Positions 7,449 through 15,446 of a stretch of 64,000 nt of DNA are shown here, piece by piece. Source of the stretch: Acidobacteriota bacterium (GTDB lineage Bacteria; Acidobacteriota; Terriglobia; Terriglobales; SCQP01); assembly GCA_004299485.1 (NCBI GenBank), contig SCQP01000007.1, positions 62,001-126,000 on the forward strand, in the 5' to 3' direction. The notes under the pieces are model-generated. The model ran no database searches. It saw only the letters and a program-made list of their open reading frames with translations, and was not told the DNA's origin. Position numbers and translations under genes: made by a program. Every line of letters begins with the position of its first letter. Position 1 is the stretch's first letter.

Positions 7449-9941
7449 ATCTATAAAAGGCTTCATCTGCCCAATCCGAGCAGGTGGCTCGTAGGGCTAT
7501 GTGTACCGGCGCTGGCGGGGCTGGCGGCAGCGCAAGCGCCGGGAACAGCCAGCGCAAACAGTGATGCGCTTCTGGTGGTACCGAACCTGCATCAGGGATT
7601 GTTCCTGGGCCACAGCGGCGCCGCCGTTCTGGGCTGGAGCCTGATCATCTGCGCGCTGGGGCTGCTGTTCGGGCTGGTAACCTACGCGCGGCTGCGGGAT
7701 TTGCCCGTGCATGCGGCGATGCGGCAGGTTTCGGAACTGATCTGGGAGACGTGCAAGACCTATCTGATCACGCAGGGAAAGTTCCTGGCGGCGCTCGAAG
7801 CCCTGATCGCCATCGTCATTCTGATCTACTTTGGCTACTTCGATAACATGGGCGCGGCCAAAGTCGCCACGATTTTCGGCTTTAGCGTGCTGGGCATTCT
7901 GGGGAGTTATGCCATTGCCTGGTATGGCATCCGCGTCAACACATTTGCCAACAGCCGCACCGCGTTCGCCAGCCTGAAGGGCGAGCCGTACTCGGTCTAC
8001 GCGATTCCGCTGCGCTCGGGGATGAGTATCGGAATGGTGCTGATCTCGCTCGAGCTGGCAATCATGCTCTGTATTCTGCTGTTCATCCCCGGCAGCTACG
8101 CCGGGCCGTGCTTCATCGGGTTTGCGATTGGGGAATCGCTGGGGGCGGCGGTGCTGCGTGTGGCGGGCGGGATTTTCACCAAAATTGCCGATATCGGCGC
8201 CGACCTGATGAAGATCGTCTTTGGCGTGAAGGAAGACGATGCGCGCAACCCGGGCGTGATTGCCGACTGCGCCGGCGATAACGCCGGCGATTCAGTGGGG
8301 CCGTCGGCGGACGGGTTTGAGACCTACGGCGTGACAGCAGTAGCGTTGATCACCTTCATCGTGCTGGCCGTGAAAGACACGCTGGTGCAAGTGCAATTGC
8401 TGGTGTGGGTGTTCTCGCTGGGCGCGGTCATGCTGCTGGCAGCGGGCATCGCGTACTTCGTGAATCAGGCGATCGCCAAGGCCAGGTACCAGCACCGCGC
8501 CCACTTCAATTTTGAAAGTCCGCTGACGTCACTGGTGTGGATCAGCGCGATTTGCTCGATCATCGCCACCTATGTCGTTTCCTATTTTCTGGTGCCAGTG
8601 ATTGCCGGCAACCACAGCTTGTGGTGGGAACTGGCGACAGTCGTAAGCTGCGGCACCCTGGCTGGCGCAGTGATTCCGGAAGTGGTGAAGGTGTTTACTT
8701 CAACGGATTCAGGGCACGTGCGCGAGGTCGTGACCTCGTCAGAAGAGGGCGGCAGCTCGCTGAATATTCTGTCGGGCATGGTGGCGGGCAGTTTCAGCGC
8801 CTTCTGGCTGGGGTTCATCATATTGGGACTGATGGCGCTGGGCTACTGGGTGTCGACGGGCGGACTCTCGGCGCCGGGGTTAATGGAGGCGCCGGCGGTA
8901 TTTGCCTTTGGGCTGGTGGCGTTCGGGTTTCTGAGCATGGGCCCGGTGACGGTCGCGGTGGATTCCTACGGCCCGGTCGCCGACAACGCCCAGTCGGTAT
9001 ACGAGCTCTCGCTGATCGAACAGATCCCGGACATTGAGCGCGAACTGGAGTCGAAATACGGCTTCCGGCCCGACTTCGCGCTGGCCAAGAAGAATCTGGA
9101 AGAAAACGACGGCGCCGGCAACACCTTCAAGGCGACAGCCAAACCGGTGCTGATCGGCACCGCGGTGGTGGGCGTCACGACGCTGATATTTTCCATCGTC
9201 ATGGCGCTGACGCACGGTCTGACGGTGAACCTGGACAAGCTGTCGATTCTGTATCCGCCGTTCCTGCTGGGGCTGCTGGGCGGCGGCGCAGTGATTTACT
9301 GGTTCACCGGCGCCGCCACGCAAGCGGTCACCACTGGCGCCTACCGCGCGGTCGAGTTCATCAAGAACAACATGCAACTGGACGGGACCGCCAAGGCGTC
9401 GACGGAAGACAGCAAGAAAGTCGTCGCGATCTGCACCCGCTATGCGCAGAAGGGGCTGGTGAACATCTTTATCGCGGTGTTCTTTGCGGCGCTGGCCTTC
9501 GCCTTCGCCGAGCCGTTCCTGTTCATCGGCTACCTGATAGCGATCGCCTTTTTCGGCCTCTATCAGGCCATTTTCATGGCCAACGCGGGCGGCGCCTGGG
9601 ACAACGCCAAAAAGATCGTCGAGACCGAGATGGAGAAAAAAGGGACGCCGCTGCATGCGGCCACCATCGTCGGCGATACCGTCGGCGATCCCTTCAAAGA
9701 CACCTCATCCGTCGCTCTGAATCCCATCATCAAGTTCACCACGTTGTTTGGATTGCTGGCGGTCGAGCTGGCCGTATCGCTCACCGGGCGCGAAGGCACC
9801 GCGCTCGGGCGCTGGCTGGCGGGATTGTTCTTCCTCATCATGCTGGTGTTCGTGTGGCGATCGTTCTACACGATGCGCATCGAACGCAGCGCAAAAACGG
9901 CAGAGGAGCCGGAACAACCCGAGCTGGAAGTTACGCAATAG
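7446..9941 (+). CDS. hppA: Membrane-bound proton (or sodium) pumping pyrophosphatase
   Basis: Couples pyrophosphate hydrolysis to ion export; about 830 aa with roughly 16 membrane helices. Diagnostic motifs are DIGADLMKIVFGVKEDDARNPGVIADCAGDNAGDSVG (an altered GDNxGD site), NAGGAWDNAKK, and VVGDTVGDPFKDTSS. The K/A position that separates potassium-independent from potassium-dependent enzymes reads GNTFKATAK, with Lys present. That suggests a potassium-independent pump, but the family here is divergent. The start is unclear: no ATG gives a sensible N-terminus. GGGAGGG at 7431-7437 sits 8 nt before an in-frame CTG (7446), followed by a signal-like helix (WLVGLCVPALAGLAAAQ). The in-frame ATG at 7368 would add 26 unlikely residues. 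Confidence 0.92.
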   Translation: MIYKRLHLPNPSRWLVGLCVPALAGLAAAQAPGTASANSDALLVVPNLHQGLFLGHSGAAVLGWSLIICALGLLFGLVTYARLRDLPVHAAMRQVSELIWETCKTYLITQGKFLAALEALIAIVILIYFGYFDNMGAAKVATIFGFSVLGILGSYAIAWYGIRVNTFANSRTAFASLKGEPYSVYAIPLRSGMSIGMVLISLELAIMLCILLFIPGSYAGPCFIGFAIGESLGAAVLRVAGGIFTKIADIGADLMKIVFGVKEDDARNPGVIADCAGDNAGDSVGPSADGFETYGVTAVALITFIVLAVKDTLVQVQLLVWVFSLGAVMLLAAGIAYFVNQAIAKARYQHRAHFNFESPLTSLVWISAICSIIATYVVSYFLVPVIAGNHSLWWELATVVSCGTLAGAVIPEVVKVFTSTDSGHVREVVTSSEEGGSSLNILSGMVAGSFSAFWLGFIILGLMALGYWVSTGGLSAPGLMEAPAVFAFGLVAFGFLSMGPVTVAVDSYGPVADNAQSVYELSLIEQIPDIERELESKYGFRPDFALAKKNLEENDGAGNTFKATAKPVLIGTAVVGVTTLIFSIVMALTHGLTVNLDKLSILYPPFLLGLLGGGAVIYWFTGAATQAVTTGAYRAVEFIKNNMQLDGTAKASTEDSKKVVAICTRYAQKGLVNIFIAVFFAALAFAFAEPFLFIGYLIAIAFFGLYQAIFMANAGGAWDNAKKIVETEMEKKGTPLHAATIVGDTVGDPFKDTSSVALNPIIKFTTLFGLLAVELAVSLTGREGTALGRWLAGLFFLIMLVFVWRSFYTMRIERSAKTAEEPEQPELEVTQ

Positions 9942-9981
9942 CCGCCGGAAGCGTGCCCGCACGACCGGCCCTCGTGGCGAG

Positions 9982-10100
9982 CTAGAGCGGTTTTAGCATC
10001 GCTGTAGCCCGCAAGGAGCTGACCGCATGCGGCTTCGATACCAGGAGAAGCCGCACGCACTTCGCCGGAGCGAGCCACACTTACGCTAAAACCGCTCTAG
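9982..10100. repeat. MITE-like element: 16-bp perfect inverted repeats around an inner hairpin
   Basis: CTAGAGCGGTTTTAGC at 9982-9997 is exactly complementary to GCTAAAACCGCTCTAG at 10085-10100. The 87-bp interior contains a second perfect 9-bp stem, TGCGGCTTC (10028-10036) with GAAGCCGCA (10047-10055), loop 10 nt. It fills the gap between hppA and the TPR gene and contains no reading frame. It could be a miniature inverted-repeat element or a structured RNA/terminator. No clear target-site duplication was seen. Confidence 0.8.
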
Positions 10101-10109
10101 ACTACAGCC

Positions 10110-11219
10110 ATGGGGCGCGTGCGCCAGGCGAGGATGGTTCTGGCGGTCAGCGCTTCGCTTCTGCTTAGCGCCGCAGCCGTGCAAGGTCACGCTTCGGCTG
10201 ATTTTGCCGCGACGAAAACCGCCGCGACCAATCACTTCTACAACCTCGAGTATCCGCAAGCGATCGCCGGATTTCGGGAGATCGCCGACGCCAAGCCCCA
10301 CGCCGCGGGAGCGTGGAACCATCTGGCGCAGGCTGAGCTGTATCAGGAGATGCACCGCATCGGAGCGCTGGAGTCGACCCTGTACGGCAAAAGCGATGCG
10401 TTTTTGCGGCGGAAGCTGCTACCGCCCGACCCCAGCACCGTAGCCACAATCGAAGAGGATTTGGGGCGGGCGAAGGCCTGCGCCCAGGCGGCCCTCGCCA
10501 CCAATCCCGATGACGCCCAGGCACATTACGATCTGGCGGTGGCGTGGGGCCTCGATGCGAACCTGGCGTTCTCTGTGAAGAAGGCGTACTGGAGCGCATT
10601 GGGTGACGCCAAAAATGCGCGGCGCGAAGCTGATATCGCGCATAAGCTGAAACCGGCGTGGGTGGATCCGCTGCTGATCATCGGGGTGCAGAACTACGTC
10701 GCCGGCAGCCTGCCCTGGACGATGAAGGTCTTCACCAGCGTCATCGGCTATCGCGGGAATAAGAAACGGGGCTTGCAGCAGGTGGCAGAGGTGGCGGCAC
10801 ATGGCGAGCGCGCGCGCACCGACGCAGCGGTGCTGCTGGCGGTCGCGTACCGGCGCGACGGTAACAACCGTGCCGCGGCGGCGTTGTTCGCCCGCCTGAC
10901 GGAGCAGTATCCCCGCAACGTGCTGTTTGCGGTGGAAACGGGCGAGGCGCAGGAAGCGGCGGGCGAGCACGCCGCGGCGCACGCGACTTTCGAGGCGATC
11001 TTGCAGCGGGCGCGGGCGGGCGCACCGGGATACGAGAAGGCGCCGCGGGCGCAGGTCTGGTACGACCTGGGTTCGATTGCGGCACTGTACTCACAATGGC
11101 CGGAAGCGGCACACGACTATCAGCGGGCCGCGCAGGTGCCCGATGCGCCGCCACACTACCGGGAGGCCGCGCGGAAAGCCGCAGCGATAGCGGCAAGCAA
11201 GGCCGGCAGCGGAGGCTAG
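10110..11219 (+). CDS. Exported tetratricopeptide-repeat protein of unknown function
   Basis: A 369-aa protein. A signal peptide (LAVSASLLLSAAAVQGHASA) ends near residue 30. TPR-like helical pairs follow: residues about 35-75 (HFYNLEYPQAIAGFREIADAKPHAAGAWNHLAQAEL), about 125-150 (AQAALATNPDDAQAHYDLAVAWG) and again about 250-340 (LFARLTEQYPRNVLFAVETGEAQEAAGEHAAAHATFEAIL; VWYDLGSIAALYSQWPEAAHDYQRAAQV). It is probably a periplasmic scaffold; no enzymatic motif is visible. The ATG lies 10 bp after the inverted-repeat element. It converges with the VapC gene, overlapping it by 4 bp. Confidence 0.8.
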   Translation: MGRVRQARMVLAVSASLLLSAAAVQGHASADFAATKTAATNHFYNLEYPQAIAGFREIADAKPHAAGAWNHLAQAELYQEMHRIGALESTLYGKSDAFLRRKLLPPDPSTVATIEEDLGRAKACAQAALATNPDDAQAHYDLAVAWGLDANLAFSVKKAYWSALGDAKNARREADIAHKLKPAWVDPLLIIGVQNYVAGSLPWTMKVFTSVIGYRGNKKRGLQQVAEVAAHGERARTDAAVLLAVAYRRDGNNRAAAALFARLTEQYPRNVLFAVETGEAQEAAGEHAAAHATFEAILQRARAGAPGYEKAPRAQVWYDLGSIAALYSQWPEAAHDYQRAAQVPDAPPHYREAARKAAAIAASKAGSGG

Positions 11220-11590
11220 GCAGCCGGCCAGGCCACGCCCAGATCGCGCGCCGCTGCCGCCAGCGGCGCATCCGCGGTCCAGAGGCGGAGATCCGCCGCC
11301 AGCGCGGAGGCCAGCAGGTGGGCGTCGATCCAGTGCAGGCCACGTCCGTGAAGGTGGCGCGAGCGCACCAGGGAAACGACCGCATCGTGCTCTGCGAGAG
11401 GTGCGGCTGGCAATCGGGCGTAGGCGTCGAGGAATGCGACTCGTCCGCCAGGATCGCCGATCAACAGTTCGCCGTAGACAAGAGGATGAGCGGCCAGCTC
11501 GCCGCGAGAGGTCAGGGCGGCTGCTTCGGCGGCATACGGTTCGCGATTCTGGAGCGCACGCAGGAGCACCGAGGTGTCAGCAAGAATCAT
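11216..11590 (-). CDS. vapC: PIN-domain ribonuclease toxin (VapC family)
   Basis: A 124-aa PIN nuclease of a type II toxin-antitoxin module. It begins MILADTSVLLRAL (Asp5), has a Glu in YGELLIGD, then HWIDAHLLASAL and LWTADAPLAAAA carrying the later acidic residues. These are the four carboxylates that hold Mg2+ in PIN domains. The start overlaps the antitoxin stop by 4 bp. The likely target is tRNA or rRNA, as for other VapC toxins. Confidence 0.88.
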   Translation of the reverse strand: MILADTSVLLRALQNREPYAAEAAALTSRGELAAHPLVYGELLIGDPGGRVAFLDAYARLPAAPLAEHDAVVSLVRSRHLHGRGLHWIDAHLLASALAADLRLWTADAPLAAAARDLGVAWPAA

Positions 11591-11850
11591 CTTCCGGCAG
11601 CCTTTGCCCGTGCCCGCCGCTTCTGCCGGCGAGGGTTGGGGTTGTAACGTTCTGCCTGCTGCAATGCAGCCCGGTACTGCCGCTCCAGAGCGTCGGGTTC
11701 AGATCCCCAGAAGGTATTCAGTTTGGCGTAAACCTCACGCCGGGCGAGCTCCTCAAGACCGAGGCGCACCGTCTCGGTATCGGTGCGCGCACCGGCCGCC
11801 TTGCGGGCGCGGGCCAGTAAGCCAGCGTCGATGTTCATCGTCTTCTTCAT
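11587..11850 (-). CDS. vapB: VapB-type antitoxin
   Basis: An 87-aa partner of the adjacent PIN toxin. The N-terminal half (MKKTMNIDAGLLARARKAAGARTDTETVRLGLEELARREVYAKL) matches VapB antitoxins of the type II TA family with a short DNA-binding region. The C-terminal tail is strongly basic (PNPRRQKRRARAKAAGR). It is first in the operon and overlaps the toxin by ATGA. It is expected to autorepress the pair. Confidence 0.85.
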   Translation of the reverse strand: MKKTMNIDAGLLARARKAAGARTDTETVRLGLEELARREVYAKLNTFWGSEPDALERQYRAALQQAERYNPNPRRQKRRARAKAAGR

Positions 11851-11859
11851 ACATACATT

Positions 11860-12630
11860 TTAGCGCCTGCGTATGGTTCCAGGTGCGGTGGTGGAGTTGC
11901 CGTGGGCAGCGTAGGTGGCGGCCATCTGGTCGTGGAGCTGCTGGGCGAGGGCGGTGGCGTCGTGGCGGGTGAGGCCGGCGGTGGAGATGGGCGGGCCGAT
12001 GAGGAGCTGGACGCGGCCGGGGCGGAGATGGGCGGTGGTGGGCTGGAGGATCTCGTAGGTGCCGACGAGGACGATGGGCACGATCGGGACCTGGGCCTGA
12101 ATGGCGATGAAGAAGGCGCCGGGGACGAAGGGCTGCATGGCGCCGGAGAAGCTACGGCCGGCTTCCGGAAAAATGAAGAGCGGCAAGCCGGCGGCAACGG
12201 CAGCGGCGGCCTGATGCAGACTGCGCATCGAGGCACGCGGGTTGGATTGATCGACCGCCAGGTGCTGGGCACGGCGGAGATGACCGCCAAGGAACGGAAT
12301 TTTGAACAGACCCTGTTTGGCGAGAATGCGGAACTGCAAGGGAAGCACGGCGAACAGGACCGGTACGTCCATATAGCTGAGGTGATTGCAAATGATGACC
12401 TTGGGACCAGGCATGAGGTGGGCAAGGCCTTCGACTTTGACGTGGATACCCCCGAGGCGCAACAACATCCGCGCCCAGGCTTGGGCGACGCGGTGCTGAC
12501 GAGCGCCGGATTCGTCAAAGCGAGAACAGGCCATGGAGACCAAGCCGTAGGCGGCTGTAGTCAAGCCATACAGCGGCGCAAAGATGAGGCCGGAGCGGAG
12601 ACGGGAACTGGTGTAGCTGAGCTTCGACAT
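11860..12630 (-). CDS. plsC: 1-acyl-sn-glycerol-3-phosphate acyltransferase
   Basis: Acylates lysophosphatidic acid to phosphatidic acid in phospholipid synthesis. The 256-aa protein has the NHxxxxD catalytic motif as NHLSYMD (82-88), the second block FPEAGRS (family consensus FPEGTRS, so the Gly-Thr pair is changed), and a third VPIVPIVLVG. An N-terminal membrane-associated segment precedes them. The chosen ATG at 12630 overlaps the folC stop as TAATG; an ATG five codons upstream is also in frame. Confidence 0.88.
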   Translation of the reverse strand: MSKLSYTSSRLRSGLIFAPLYGLTTAAYGLVSMACSRFDESGARQHRVAQAWARMLLRLGGIHVKVEGLAHLMPGPKVIICNHLSYMDVPVLFAVLPLQFRILAKQGLFKIPFLGGHLRRAQHLAVDQSNPRASMRSLHQAAAAVAAGLPLFIFPEAGRSFSGAMQPFVPGAFFIAIQAQVPIVPIVLVGTYEILQPTTAHLRPGRVQLLIGPPISTAGLTRHDATALAQQLHDQMAATYAAHGNSTTAPGTIRRR

Positions 12631-13895
12631 TACGGAGCGCCGCATCCATAGTCGCGTGCTTCACCCACCAGGTACAAGGAGCCGGTGACGAAGATGGGCC
12701 GGCTCGCATCGCCGGCGGCGCTGAGGCGGCGAGCGGCGGTGAGGGCTTCCGGGTAGGTGGCGGCGATCTCCCACTGCGGCGCCAGCGGGCCATAGGTTTC
12801 CGCCAGCGCGGCCGGGGCGAGAGCGCGGGGGTGATGGGCGGGCGCGGTCAGCACCACCGCGGCGGCGCGCGGGAACAGAAGCTCACAGATCTCTTCGACC
12901 GCTTTGTCGCGCATGCAGCCGAAGATCAATACCGGCGCCGGGTGCGCGCCACGATATTCGTCGAGAAAGGCCGCCAGGGCGCGCGCCGCCATGGGATTGT
13001 GGGCGCCATCGAGAAAGACTTCGGGGTGGTCGCAGAGGCGCTCCAGGCGGCCGGGCCAGCGGATGGAGGCAAAGCCGTCGCTGATGGCGGCTTCGGGAAT
13101 TGGAAAACCGCAAGCCGCCAGCGCACGACAAAGGGCGGCAGCGACAGCGGCGTTCACGTGTTGATGGGCGCCTCGCAAAGCGGTAGCGGGTGCGGCCGCG
13201 ACTTCCGCAGGCGTGATGGCATGGAGCGAAACACCCGCAGATTGGCAGCGGGCCGCGATCACCGCCATGGCTTCGGCCGGTTGGAGTGCGACGATCACGC
13301 TCCGGATGCCCGGCTTGATGATGCCGGCCTTTTCGCCGGCAATCGAAGGAATATCAGGACCGAGAAAGGCTTCGTGATCGAGGCCGATGGGGGTGATGGC
13401 GGCCAGGAGCGGCGCCAGAACGTTGGTGGCGTCGAGACGGCCCCCGAGGCCAACCTCGACGACGGCCAACTCGATGCGGGCGCGCGCCAAGGCGAGAAAA
13501 CCGATGGCGGTCATGACCTCGAAAAATGACGGCGGATACGGCAGTTCGCCTGTAGCCAGCAGTTGTTCGACCACATCGCGCACGCGGGTCGCCGCCGAGG
13601 CCAGCGCCTCCGGGTCAAGATCGTCGCCGGCGATGCGAATGCGCTCGTTGACCCGCTGCAGGTGCGGCGAGGTGTAGAGGCCAACGCGATAGCCGGCGGC
13701 GTGGGCAGCGGAGGCCACCAAAGCTGCGGTTGAGCCTTTGCCGTTAGTGCCGGCGATATGAACGCTGGCGAAAGCATGATGGGGATCGCCGAGCGGCGCC
13801 AATAGCCGGGCGATGGTGGCGAGGGTGAACTTACGGCCGGGATGCAACTCGGCGCCAAGCTCGTGCAGATACTGAAGCGACTCGTCTGGGGTCAC
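12630..13895 (-). CDS. folC: Bifunctional folylpolyglutamate/dihydrofolate synthase
   Basis: Adds glutamate to dihydropteroate and folates using ATP. The 421-aa Mur-ligase-type protein has P-loop GTNGKGS (49-55), the SPHLQRVNERIRI block, VEVGLGGRLDATNV, the ITPIGLDHEAFLG linker and DGAHNPMAA in the C-terminal domain. It overlaps accD by 4 bp upstream and plsC by 1 bp downstream. accD-folC is a common pairing in bacteria. Confidence 0.95.
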   Translation of the reverse strand: MTPDESLQYLHELGAELHPGRKFTLATIARLLAPLGDPHHAFASVHIAGTNGKGSTAALVASAAHAAGYRVGLYTSPHLQRVNERIRIAGDDLDPEALASAATRVRDVVEQLLATGELPYPPSFFEVMTAIGFLALARARIELAVVEVGLGGRLDATNVLAPLLAAITPIGLDHEAFLGPDIPSIAGEKAGIIKPGIRSVIVALQPAEAMAVIAARCQSAGVSLHAITPAEVAAAPATALRGAHQHVNAAVAAALCRALAACGFPIPEAAISDGFASIRWPGRLERLCDHPEVFLDGAHNPMAARALAAFLDEYRGAHPAPVLIFGCMRDKAVEEICELLFPRAAAVVLTAPAHHPRALAPAALAETYGPLAPQWEIAATYPEALTAARRLSAAGDASRPIFVTGSLYLVGEARDYGCGAP

Positions 13896-14788
13896 AACAG
13901 AGAGGGTTGAGAGGTCGCGGCGTGGGCCTGTTGCTCTTTGGGTTCAGCGGCGTGGAGAAAGGCAAGGGCGCGGGCAAGATAGGCGCGCAGATCTTTGCGC
14001 GCAACGATGGCGTCGAGCATGCCGTGGGCGAGCAGGAACTCGCTGCGCTGGAAGTCGGGCGGGAGCTTCTGGCGGATGGTCTGCTCGATGACGCGCGGAC
14101 CGGCAAAGCCGATGAGCGCGCCGGGCTCGGCAATATTGAGATCGCCCAGCATGGCAAAGCTGGCGGTGACGCCGCCGGTGGTGGGGTCGGTGAGCAGCGA
14201 GATGAAAGGGATGCCGGCTTCATCAAGCCGGGCGAGCGCCGCAGAAATTTTGCCCATCTGCATCAGGCTGACGGCGCCTTCCATCATGCGCGCGCCGCCG
14301 GAGGCGGAGATAATGATCAGCGGCTCGCGGGCGGCAAGCGAGGCCTCGACGGCGCGGGTGATCTTTTCGCCGACCACGGCCCCCATGCTGCCGCCGATGA
14401 AGCCATACTCCATGGCACAGACGTAGACCGGCTGGCTCTCGATGGCGCCGTGGGCGGTGATGAGGGCGTCGGCAAGGCCGGTGGCCTGCTGCGCCGCCTT
14501 CAACCGGTCGGCGTAGGATTTGCGGTCCACGAAATGGAGCGGGTCCGCCGAGGCCAGGGCGGTGTCGAGCTCTTCGTAGCGGCCGTCGTCGAGCAGAAAC
14601 TGCAGGCGGGTGCGGGCGTCTATGCGGAAATGACGCTGGCAGTGCGGGCAAACGTGCAGATGGGCGGCCAGATCCTTTTTCCAGATGATGGCGCGGCAGC
14701 CCTCGCACTTGAGCCACAAGCCCTCGGTGCGGACGTGTTTGTCGGCAACTGAGGGCAGAGGATGGTGTTCGCGCCGGAACCAGGGCAT
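13892..14788 (-). CDS. accD: Acetyl-CoA carboxylase carboxyltransferase subunit beta
   Basis: Forms malonyl-CoA with AccA, the committing step of fatty acid synthesis. The 298-aa protein has the four-cysteine zinc ribbon (C28, C31, C47, C50), then the carboxyltransferase fold with EYGFIGGSMGAVVGEKITRA, SASGGARMMEGAVSLMQM and DPTTGGVTASFAMLGD. Start ATG at 14788. The upstream gap contains nested inverted repeats that overlap the leader. Confidence 0.96.
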   Translation of the reverse strand: MPWFRREHHPLPSVADKHVRTEGLWLKCEGCRAIIWKKDLAAHLHVCPHCQRHFRIDARTRLQFLLDDGRYEELDTALASADPLHFVDRKSYADRLKAAQQATGLADALITAHGAIESQPVYVCAMEYGFIGGSMGAVVGEKITRAVEASLAAREPLIIISASGGARMMEGAVSLMQMGKISAALARLDEAGIPFISLLTDPTTGGVTASFAMLGDLNIAEPGALIGFAGPRVIEQTIRQKLPPDFQRSEFLLAHGMLDAIVARKDLRAYLARALAFLHAAEPKEQQAHAATSQPSLL

Positions 14789-14795
14789 GGCTACC

Positions 14796-14903
14796 GCGAA
14801 ACCAGACTTGGTTTCATGGGCTGCGGTTTATGACGTGCGGCTTTTCCTGATGTCAAAGCCGCATACGATTTGGTTGGAGTTGCCATAGCAGGTCTGGTTT
14901 CGC
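14796..14903. repeat. 12-bp inverted repeat around the accD leader
   Basis: GCGAAACCAGAC (14796-14807) is the exact complement of GTCTGGTTTCGC (14892-14903). The left arm can instead pair locally, since GAAACCA (14798-14804) and TGGTTTC form a 7-bp hairpin with a 4-nt loop. The structure occupies the gap between accD and cobO, both on the minus strand. Confidence 0.7.
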
Positions 14904-14904
14904 T

Positions 14905-15429
14905 CTAGTACTCGATGCCCCGCTGGGCGAGAATGCCCTTTTGATAGGCGTGTTTGATGTCGCGCATTTCCGTGACCGTATCGGCCAGCTCGACGATGCT
15001 GGGGTGGGCGTTGCGGCCGGTGAGGATGACGTGCACCTGCTCGGGCTTGGTTTTGAGAAACTCGACGACCGGCTCGGGCGCCAGCATGTGGTAGGAAATG
15101 GCGTAGTTGATTTCGTCGAGAATCACCAGATCCCAGTCGCCGCTCGCAATGTCGCGCTTGGCTTCCTCCCAGGCGGCCTCGACCAGCCGCACATCCTCCG
15201 GGTCGGGCTTTTCTTCGCCGACTTTGACAAACCCGCGGCCCATCTGACGGATGACAAACTTGTCGCCAAAGGCCTGCACCGCGTCGAGCTCGCCATAGTG
15301 CCACGAACCCTTGATGAACTGCAGCACCAGCACCTTGAGGCCGGCGCCGACGGCGCGCAGACCGGTACCGAGCGCCGCGGTGGTTTTGCCTTTGCCGGGG
15401 CCGGTGTGGACGATGATGAGACCGGGCAC
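14905..15429 (-). CDS. cobO: Cob(I)yrinic acid a,c-diamide adenosyltransferase
   Basis: Transfers the adenosyl group of ATP to reduced cobalamin or its precursors. The 174-aa protein has P-loop GPGKGKTT (10-17), the VLQFIKGSWHYGE segment, VILDEINYAISYHML and VHVILTGRNAHPSIVELADTVTEMRDIKHAYQKGILAQRGIEY, which ends as CobO/BtuR proteins do. No other cobalamin gene and no cobalamin riboswitch was recognised nearby. It is divergent from larE with 17 bp between starts. Confidence 0.95.
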   Translation of the reverse strand: MPGLIIVHTGPGKGKTTAALGTGLRAVGAGLKVLVLQFIKGSWHYGELDAVQAFGDKFVIRQMGRGFVKVGEEKPDPEDVRLVEAAWEEAKRDIASGDWDLVILDEINYAISYHMLAPEPVVEFLKTKPEQVHVILTGRNAHPSIVELADTVTEMRDIKHAYQKGILAQRGIEY

Positions 15430-15446
15430 GGGTATAGTTTAGATGA

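Noticed and set aside
15430-15446. Cobalamin riboswitch near cobO
   Set aside because: The gap to larE is only 17 bp; there is no room for a riboswitch and no B12 box is visible.
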